DNA from: CAYTCZ01 sp964436315 | GTDB lineage: Bacteria > Actinomycetota > Thermoleophilia > Gaiellales > Gaiellaceae | Direction: 5' to 3' | NCBI GenBank assembly: GCA_964436315.1 | Contig: CAYTCZ010000028.1 | Coordinates: 1 to 34,923 of the forward strand | Length of the DNA: 34,923 nucleotides | Part shown: piece by piece, positions 29,684-34,923 of the stretch | Numbering within the stretch: position 1 is the stretch's first letter | How the letters are laid out: every line of letters starts with the position of its first letter | Position numbers and translations under genes: made by a program | The notes under the pieces: generated by a model | Seen by the model: the letters and a program-made list of their open reading frames with translations, nothing else | Database searches by the model: none | What the model was told of the DNA's origin: nothing

Positions 29684-31834
29684 GTGACCACACTCTCTCC
29701 GGATCAGTACCTGGCCGACCTGAACGAGGCACAGCGCAAGGCGGTTCTCGCGACTGACGGTCCGGTTCTCGTCGTTGCCGGAGCCGGCTCCGGGAAGACG
29801 CGTGTCCTGACCTATCGAGTCGCACATCTGGTGGCTGCTCTCGGAGCGAAGCCAAACCAGATCCTCGCCATCACGTTCACGAATCGTGCGGCGCTCGAGA
29901 TGAGGCGACGGCTCGAGGACCTGCTTGGCGAGACCGCTTCCCGTATGTGGGTGATGACGTTCCATGCGGCCTGCGGACGCATTCTCCGTCGCGAGATTCC
30001 AAGGCTCGGCTACAAGTCCAACTTCACGATCTACGACGACGCCGATCAAGTTCGGCTGACGAAGGCGTGTCTCGAAGAGCTTGATCGCGATCCCAAGCGC
30101 TTCACGCCGCGGGGCATCCACAATCAGATCTCGAGAGCCAAGAACCTGCTGATCGGTCCCGATGAGTACCGACAGCAGCTCTCGTCGTTCTACGAACAAA
30201 CCGTCGCCGACGTCTACGACCTCTACCAGCGACGGCTTGCTGCCTCGAACACGCTCGACTTCGACGATCTGTTGTTTTTGACCGTCCAGGCCCTTGAGCG
30301 CTTTCCCGAGGCCCGGGAGCGGTGGCAGAAGGCCTTCCGTTACATCTTGGTCGATGAGTACCAGGACACGAACCACGCGCAATACCGCCTCTTGCAGGTG
30401 CTGGGCGGCGTCCACGGGAACGTGTGCGTTGTCGGCGACCCGGATCAGTCGATCTACGCCTTTCGCGGTGCCGACATTCGCAACATCCTGGAGTTCGAGC
30501 GCGATTTTCAGGATGTGACGACGATCGCGCTCGAGCAGAACTACCGCTCCGTGAATTCGATCTTGCGCGCCGCCAACGGCGTGATTGACCACAACGAGGA
30601 GCGCAAGCCCAAGAACCTCTTCTCCGAATTGGGTGAGGGTGAACCGGTGCGGGTGCTCGAGGTCGAGGACGAGCATGCGGAGGCCCGCTTCGTCGCTGCC
30701 GAACTGGCGACACTTCTGGAGCAGAGCTATGCGGGCTCGGAGATCGCCGTGTTCTACCGGACGAACGCCCAATCCAGAGTGATCGAGGACATTCTCGTGC
30801 GTCAGGAGATTCCGTATCAGGTCATCGGCGGGCCGAAGTTCTACGAGCGCGCCGAGATCAAGGATCTCGTCGCGTACCTCCAGGTCATCGACAATCCGGC
30901 CGACGCGATCTCGCTCGCGCGAATCGCGAACCGGCCCCGGCGCGGTATCGGGGATGCCTCGATCTCGAGGATGCAGAACCTTGCCGACACCCAGGACGTC
31001 ACGCTGTGGGAGGCAACTCGTCGAGCCGAGGAGGCAGGAGTCGGCGCGGCGCCGCTCAAGGCTGTCAAGAAGTTCCGGACGCTGATGGAGTCGCTCATGG
31101 CACAGGCGCAAGAGCTGGACGTACCGGATCTTCTCGAGCGGGTTCTCGAGCGCAGTGGCTACCTCGAGTCGCTCGAAGCCGAACGAACTATCGAGGCACA
31201 GGGCAGGATCGAGAACCTCCAGGAACTGGTCTCGGTGGCGCGCGAGTACCAGGAGACGGCGACCGAGGCGAGCCTCTCCGAGTTCCTGCAGGGCATCTCC
31301 CTGTTCACCGACCAGGACGCGATCGACGAGGAAGAGAGCAAGGTCACCTTGATGACGCTCCACAACGCGAAGGGCCTCGAGTTTCGAGCCGTCTTTTTGG
31401 TCGGCATGGAGGAGGGAGTCTTCCCTCACGTCCGTTCGATCGAAGAGCAGGGCATCGAGGAAGAACGACGCCTCTGCTACGTCGGGTTGACTCGTGCTCG
31501 GGAACGGCTCACGCTTACCCACGCGGCGGGCCGGATGTTGTGGGGCACTCGTGGTTACAACCTGCCGAGCCGGTTTCTCGAGGAGCTACCTGAGTCCGAG
31601 ATCACCTGGGATCGGCTCCAGCCGACCTCGTGGTCGTCCTACGGGGCGGCGCAGTCGGTAGAGGCTCGGTCCGAGGCTCCGGAGCTCTCAACCGGCGACA
31701 ACGTTCGACACGAGAACCTCGGCGAAGGGGTGGTCGTCGGAATCGAACCGGGAGGGATCGTCACGGTTCGGTTCGCCTCTGACGGGGCCGAGCGTCGACT
31801 CATGCTCGAGTACGCGCCGCTCGAGCGCCTCTGA
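29684..31834 (+). CDS. pcrA: UvrD/PcrA-type ATP-dependent 3'-5' DNA helicase
   Basis: 716 residues; GTG 29684 starts just before the Q motif (LNEAQRKAV). Motif I GAGSGKT (33-39), Ia AITFTNRAALEM, II VDEYQD (Asp224), III VVGDPDQSIYAFRGA, IV ALEQNYRS, V TLMTLHNAKGLEF and VI YVGLTRARERL. The C-terminus has the Tudor-like fold of PcrA/UvrD (GDNVRHENLGEGVVVGIEPG), which contacts RNA polymerase or other partners. It unwinds DNA in nucleotide-excision repair and removes stalled forks. Its stop overlaps the next ATG (TGATG), so the Eis-like gene is co-transcribed. Confidence 0.97.
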   Translation: MTTLSPDQYLADLNEAQRKAVLATDGPVLVVAGAGSGKTRVLTYRVAHLVAALGAKPNQILAITFTNRAALEMRRRLEDLLGETASRMWVMTFHAACGRILRREIPRLGYKSNFTIYDDADQVRLTKACLEELDRDPKRFTPRGIHNQISRAKNLLIGPDEYRQQLSSFYEQTVADVYDLYQRRLAASNTLDFDDLLFLTVQALERFPEARERWQKAFRYILVDEYQDTNHAQYRLLQVLGGVHGNVCVVGDPDQSIYAFRGADIRNILEFERDFQDVTTIALEQNYRSVNSILRAANGVIDHNEERKPKNLFSELGEGEPVRVLEVEDEHAEARFVAAELATLLEQSYAGSEIAVFYRTNAQSRVIEDILVRQEIPYQVIGGPKFYERAEIKDLVAYLQVIDNPADAISLARIANRPRRGIGDASISRMQNLADTQDVTLWEATRRAEEAGVGAAPLKAVKKFRTLMESLMAQAQELDVPDLLERVLERSGYLESLEAERTIEAQGRIENLQELVSVAREYQETATEASLSEFLQGISLFTDQDAIDEEESKVTLMTLHNAKGLEFRAVFLVGMEEGVFPHVRSIEEQGIEEERRLCYVGLTRARERLTLTHAAGRMLWGTRGYNLPSRFLEELPESEITWDRLQPTSWSSYGAAQSVEARSEAPELSTGDNVRHENLGEGVVVGIEPGGIVTVRFASDGAERRLMLEYAPLERL

Positions 31835-32949
31835 TGGCGGAAGAGATCCGTCAGCTGTCGGCCGAGGAGCACGAGTTGCTCTCGCACACGCTGGCGGCAG
31901 CGTTCGGCGGCGAGCATCGTCCGGCGGAGGTCGAGCGGTTTCAGCGCCTGCTTCCCGGTCGCGACTTCGGAGCATTCGAGGATGGCGATCTCGTCGGTGT
32001 GACCACGTCTCACCCGCTCGAGCTCATCATCCCCGGCGGATCGCTGCGGGCCGGTGGAGTCACTGGCGTCGGTGTCGTGCCCACGCACCGGCGCCGAGGA
32101 ATCCTGACTCAACTGACACGGCGCCAACTGGATCAACTACACGAGAACGGCGAGCCCCTCGCGTTCCTGTGGGCGAGCGAGGGTGGGATCTACGGGCGGT
32201 TTGGTTACGGCCTGGCATCCCGAAACGCGCGCATCGACTGCGAGCGCGATCGAACCGTCCTTCGGGAAGACAGGTCGCCCGAGGGAAGCGTGCGGCTCAT
32301 CACGATCGAGCAGGCTCGGGACGAGCTACCCGACGTCTACGAACGGATCGCGGTCGAGACGCCGGGCTTCTTCGTTCGTTTGCCCGTTTGGTGGGAGTGG
32401 CACCGTCTCTACGATCCCGAGCACGAGCGGAATGGAGGAAGTCCGCTGTTCTNNNNNNNNNNNNNNNNNNNNNNNNNNNNNNNNNNNNNNNNNNNNNNNN
32501 NNNNNNNNNNNNNNNNNNNNNNNNNNNNNNNNNNNNNNNNNNNNNNNNNNNNTCCACTCTTCCTTCTCGTCACCGAGCCGTCCCGACTTCGACTCTCCGT
32601 CGGTGACGGGATCTGGCTTCGGCTCGTCGACGTCCAGACGGCACTCTCCCGTCGATCGTATGCCGTCGAGGGAGACCTCGTTCTGGAGGTCTCCGACGAG
32701 TTCTGCCCCTGGAACCAGGGTCGCTATCGAGTCGAGGCCGGAGCCGACGGCACGGCGGTTACGCCTGCGCGCGATGATCCTAACCTTCGCCTCGACGTTG
32801 GCGACCTTGCGTCAGCTTTCCTGGGCGGTTTCAGCTTCCTCGAGTTGGCGCGCGCAGGCAGGGTCGAGGAGTGCACGTCCGGTGCGTTGGAGCAGGCCGG
32901 CCGAATGTTCCACACCGACCGGGCGCCCTGGTGCCCTGAGGTCTTCTAG
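31834..32949 (+). CDS. Eis-like GNAT N-acetyltransferase, interrupted by assembly gap
   Basis: ATG overlaps the helicase stop by 1 base. N-terminal GNAT domain: GVTGVGVVPTHRRRGILTQL is the acetyl-CoA loop (V-x-P-x-x-R-R-x-G), with YGRFGYGLAS further on. Middle domain is cut by the N run after NGGSPLF. Downstream, the frame is read as open with SVGDGIWLRLVDVQTALSRR and then a sterol-carrier-like C-terminal domain ending FCPWNQ...CPEVF. Eis proteins acetylate amines of aminoglycosides and protein lysines. 371 residues with 34 unknown; family members are about 400, and the missing middle segment is likely longer (60-70 residues), so the gap may be about 200 bases, not 100. Confidence 0.9.
   Translation: MAEEIRQLSAEEHELLSHTLAAAFGGEHRPAEVERFQRLLPGRDFGAFEDGDLVGVTTSHPLELIIPGGSLRAGGVTGVGVVPTHRRRGILTQLTRRQLDQLHENGEPLAFLWASEGGIYGRFGYGLASRNARIDCERDRTVLREDRSPEGSVRLITIEQARDELPDVYERIAVETPGFFVRLPVWWEWHRLYDPEHERNGGSPLFXXXXXXXXXXXXXXXXXXXXXXXXXXXXXXXXXXPLFLLVTEPSRLRLSVGDGIWLRLVDVQTALSRRSYAVEGDLVLEVSDEFCPWNQGRYRVEAGADGTAVTPARDDPNLRLDVGDLASAFLGGFSFLELARAGRVEECTSGALEQAGRMFHTDRAPWCPEVF
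32453..32552. other. Assembly gap (100 N placeholder) inside the Eis-like gene
   Basis: Exactly 100 N, so its real size is unknown. The reading frame of the Eis-like gene stays open on both sides only if the true length is congruent with the 100 in the sequence (1 mod 3); this cannot be checked here. Confidence 0.95.
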
Positions 32950-32970
32950 CCAATTTGATCCGTAGCCGTT

Positions 32971-32976
32971 TAGGCT
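32971..32976 (+). promoter_or_regulatory. -10 box of the leaderless SDR gene
   Basis: TAGGCT is 7 nt before the ATG at 32984, with no Shine-Dalgarno sequence in between. Confidence 0.4.
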
Positions 32977-32983
32977 GCGCGGC

Positions 32984-33757
32984 ATGTTCAGATTGGATGA
33001 CCGAGCGGCGCTCGTAACCGGGGCTGCCTCGGGGATTGGAGCTGCGACCGCGGCGCAGTTCGCGAAGGCCGGTGCCGACGTCGTTTGCGGCTGGTACGGG
33101 AGTGATCCCCACGACATCGGCCCGACGGTCGAGGCTGTCGTAGCCGCCGGCCGGCGCGGTATTCCGATCGAGGCCGATGTCGGGACAACTGAGGGCTGTA
33201 ACCGCCTCGTCGACGCGGCTGTGTCCGAGCTCGGCCGGCTCGACATCGTCGTCGCCAACGCGGCCATCGCTAGGCTCGTGCCGGCGGGTGAGCTCGACGA
33301 CGAGCGCTGGAACCAACTCCTGAACGTCGATCTGACCGGAGTCTTTCGCTGCTTCCGCGCCGCGATACCGCACATGATCGATGCGGGCTGGGGGAGGCTG
33401 CTCGCCACGAGCTCGATCGCCGGCGGCGTTCAAGGTTGGACCAAGCACGCCCATTACACGGCAGCAAAGGGCGGGGTCGTCGGACTCGTTCGGGGACTCG
33501 CCGTCGAGGTGGCTCGGCACGGGATCACGGTGAATGCCATCGCTCCGGGGGTCATCGAAACCCCTCAGAGTCAGGATCCGGTCAACTCGCTCGGCCCGGA
33601 AGGGCTCGAGGCGTTCGCCGCGAGCGTTCCGGTCGGCCGAAACGGCCAGCCCGAGGACATCGCTTCGGCGTTTCTCTTCCTCGCCAGCGAAGAGGCTGCG
33701 TATCTCACGGGCCAGACGATCGTGGTCGACGGCGGTGTCACCTTGACGCTCACGTGA
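32984..33757 (+). CDS. Short-chain dehydrogenase/reductase (FabG-like)
   Basis: 257 residues. Nucleotide-binding TGAASGIG (12-19), acid ADVG after the third strand, the ANAA variant of the NNAG loop, catalytic Ser in ATSSIAGGVQ, Tyr158 and Lys162 in YTAAK and the C-terminal GQTIVVDGG. The classical SDR that uses NAD(P)H to reduce a carbonyl or oxidise an alcohol; 3-oxoacyl-ACP reductase is one possibility, but so are many substrates. Gly in position two of VCGWYG after strand 2 leaves the choice of NADH or NADPH open. The stop overlaps the VOC gene by 4 bases. Confidence 0.93.
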   Translation: MFRLDDRAALVTGAASGIGAATAAQFAKAGADVVCGWYGSDPHDIGPTVEAVVAAGRRGIPIEADVGTTEGCNRLVDAAVSELGRLDIVVANAAIARLVPAGELDDERWNQLLNVDLTGVFRCFRAAIPHMIDAGWGRLLATSSIAGGVQGWTKHAHYTAAKGGVVGLVRGLAVEVARHGITVNAIAPGVIETPQSQDPVNSLGPEGLEAFAASVPVGRNGQPEDIASAFLFLASEEAAYLTGQTIVVDGGVTLTLT

Positions 33758-34173
33758 CCGACTGCGGCATTCCGGTCACCGGGGTGAGTGAGCTCGTCCT
33801 CGAGGTCGTGGATCTCGAGGCGGCTGAGCGCTTCTACGCCGACGTGCTCGGCCTACCGGTCGTAGAGCGCTGGACGGAGCGTGAAGCGATCTGGGTGATG
33901 GCCGGCGAGCGCACGCGTATCGGGCTCTGGCGACCACAGATCGGCATCGCGGCCGGACGTGGCGGAGTCCATGTCCACTACGCGTTACACCTACCTCTCG
34001 AGCACTACGACGCCGCGGTGGAACGCCTACGCTCCTTTGGCATGGAGCCACACGAGGAGGTGTTCGGCACCGACCCCAACCGCGCGCAGCGCGGCCGCGC
34101 CCTCTACGTCACAGACCCGGACGGCAACGTCGTCGAGCTCTTGACCTGGGACGTCGGCGAACACCTCCGTTAG
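33754..34173 (+). CDS. VOC-family (glyoxalase/dioxygenase-like) protein
   Basis: 139 residues. GTG at 33754 overlaps the SDR stop by 4 bases. VOC pattern: SELVLEVVDLEAAERFYADV then LGLPVV, a second beta module with GGVHVHYALHLPLEHYDAAV, and the closing YVTDPDGNVVELL with the metal-ligand Glu. The first module has Glu (VLEV) and the second His (HVHYALHL) at usual metal positions. Such proteins isomerise, oxidise or sequester small molecules. Co-translation with the SDR suggests a shared substrate, unknown. Confidence 0.9.
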   Translation: MTDCGIPVTGVSELVLEVVDLEAAERFYADVLGLPVVERWTEREAIWVMAGERTRIGLWRPQIGIAAGRGGVHVHYALHLPLEHYDAAVERLRSFGMEPHEEVFGTDPNRAQRGRALYVTDPDGNVVELLTWDVGEHLR

Positions 34174-34204
34174 GGACTTCAAGCCATAGCGCCCCGGATA
34201 GGCT

Positions 34205-34234
34205 GAGGCGGGCCGCTGCGGTCAGGCCCGCCTC
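34205..34234 (+). terminator. Strong hairpin after the VOC gene
   Basis: GAGGCGGGCC, loop GCTGCGGTCA, GGCCCGCCTC: a perfect 10-bp GC stem, 31 bases past the VOC stop. No T run follows. In high-GC actinobacteria such hairpins often act without one. The remaining bases to 34415 show no gene. Confidence 0.6.
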
Positions 34235-34415
34235 CTGCAAGGAGTGGCGAGGTTGCGCTTGGGAGAAGGAAATGAGAGGGCCTCTCCAGAGCTGCCAATC
34301 GCCTATGTCCAGATTCCACCACAGGGCCATGCTCTCGGTGGGTAACGCTTAGGTTGCGAAGTGGTATCTCCATTCGCGGACTGATCCATTGCGGCTGCGC
34401 TAGCGTAGAAAGGGC

Positions 34416-34850
34416 ATGCGCCTCCGAGATTCCATTGAGGTTCCGAGACCGCCTGCGGAGACGTTTGTCTACGTCGCCGACTGGTCGCACCTTGTCGACT
34501 GGGATCCAGGGATCGTCGAGTCGAGGAAGGTTTCCGACGGCCCCATCGGCACAGGCACCCAGTTCGACGTTCTCGCAGAGTTTCGGGGGCGCACGATCCC
34601 GATGCGGTACACAATTATTCGGTACGAGGAGGGCCGCCGCGTCGTCTTCGATGGTCAGGGTGACAACGTCACTTCGGTGGACGAGATCACGGTCGAGGAA
34701 ATCGAGTCGGGAAGCCGGATTACCTACGACGCCAACATCAAGATGAAGGGCATCTACCGGCTCGCGCAGCCCTTCCTCGGCGGCACGTTCAACAAGATGG
34801 GCCAGAAGGCTCTCGCGGGCCTGAAGAAGGAACTCGACCAGGCCAGCTAG
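34416..34850 (+). CDS. SRPBCC-fold (polyketide-cyclase/START-like) protein
   Basis: 144 residues. Opens MRLRDSIEVPRPPAETFVYV, the standard SRPBCC beginning, followed by WSHLVDWDPGIVESRKVSDG, GTGTQFDV and a long C-terminal helix LGGTFNKMGQKALAGLKKEL. The fold makes a cavity for hydrophobic ligands; members bind lipids, hormones or cyclise polyketides. Without a catalytic signature, no ligand is assigned. TAGCGT (34401-34406) is a -10 candidate and an AAAGGG sits just before the ATG. The gene is followed by a tRNA. Confidence 0.9.
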   Translation: MRLRDSIEVPRPPAETFVYVADWSHLVDWDPGIVESRKVSDGPIGTGTQFDVLAEFRGRTIPMRYTIIRYEEGRRVVFDGQGDNVTSVDEITVEEIESGSRITYDANIKMKGIYRLAQPFLGGTFNKMGQKALAGLKKELDQAS

Positions 34851-34853
34851 AAT
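34848..34853 (+). promoter_or_regulatory. -10 box for the tRNA gene
   Basis: TAGAAT overlaps the stop codon of the SRPBCC gene and lies 9 nt before the tRNA. No convincing -35 box. It could let the tRNA be transcribed independently. Confidence 0.35.
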
Positions 34854-34862
34854 CTCCCGCCG

Positions 34863-34923
34863 GGGCGGTTAGCTCAGTTGGGAGAGCGCCAGCTCGACAA
34901 GCTGGAGGTCACTGGTTCGAGCC
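34863..34923 (+). tRNA. tRNA-Val(GAC), cut by window end
   Basis: 61 nt are visible: acceptor GGGCGGT, TA, D arm GCTCAGTTGGGAGAGC, anticodon stem CCAGC/GCTGG with 7-nt loop TCGACAA, variable AGGTC and T arm beginning ACTGGTTCGAGCC. Positions 34-36 of the loop are GAC, giving valine. Position 33 is C, whereas almost all tRNAs have U there. The 3' acceptor strand is outside the window. Confidence 0.85.

Noticed and set aside
29489..31522. Minus-strand 677-codon open frame over the helicase
   Set aside because: It runs antisense through all helicase motifs, repeated Leu/Val/Asp content reflects the opposite strand codons, and it has no start site support.
34261..34277. ATGAGA near 34272 as a fourth site of the two-component regulator
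   Set aside because: The partner half-site 11 bp away is GGGAGA, not ATGAGA, and no suitable promoter or gene start follows on that strand.

Overview
The window is a high-GC bacterial scaffold segment with dense, short-spaced genes, frequent GTG/TTG starts and 1-16 bp gene overlaps. It holds a CsoR-type copper regulator, an H+-pyrophosphatase, an Eis-like acetyltransferase and promoters that look leaderless. This fits an actinobacterium (Actinomycetota), perhaps a deep lineage such as Thermoleophilia; the class is a guess. Two runs of exactly 100 N (10893-10992 and 32453-32552) mark scaffold joins, so it is probably a draft or metagenome-derived assembly. I see no phage, insertion sequence or CRISPR array.

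Layout. 1-143: tail of an RND heavy-metal-type efflux pump. 204-1911: a tail-to-tail pair of divergent paralogs, one a lipoprotein and one membrane-anchored. 2064-5020: an OmpR-type two-component system and a lipoprotein; an 11-bp-spaced direct repeat (TCTCAT-N5-TCTCAT) lies in front of the anchored paralog, the regulator and the lipoprotein, suggesting one small regulon. 5055-8677: a GT4 glycosyltransferase, then a GCS2-type carboxylate-amine ligase, a DUF1844-like protein and a methylthioadenosine phosphorylase. 8824-10875: K+-independent H+-pyrophosphatase. 10878-11320: a GC-rich 171-bp tandem repeat broken by an assembly gap. 11496-18093 (minus strand): VanZ/HAD/coiled-coil operon, a membrane protein, an SGNH+MBOAT surface O-acylation pair, a CapA-like protein and a Gmad2 lipoprotein. 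18183-20065: MFS exporter plus an anchored partner.

The most interesting block is 20318-25654. A well-formed cobalamin riboswitch leads an operon of two secreted DUF4430 (transcobalamin C-terminal-like) proteins, an ECF transporter (EcfT, fused double EcfA, CbrT-like S component) and a secreted prenyltransferase/squalene-cyclase-like alpha/alpha-toroid protein. Animal intrinsic factor and transcobalamin are an alpha/alpha barrel joined to a DUF4430-like beta domain. This operon therefore looks like a split, bacterial, riboswitch-controlled version of that B12-binding architecture, paired with an ECF importer.

26204-28770 is a self-regulated copper operon: CsoR-type operator, CopA, CsoR. The rest is housekeeping or accessory: a CinA-like N-terminal domain protein, PcrA/UvrD helicase, an Eis-like acetyltransferase broken by the second gap, an SDR and a VOC protein, an SRPBCC protein, and a tRNA-Val(GAC) cut by the window end, with C instead of the usual U at position 33. 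Several start codons lie 7 nt behind a TANNNT -10 box, pointing to common leaderless transcription.
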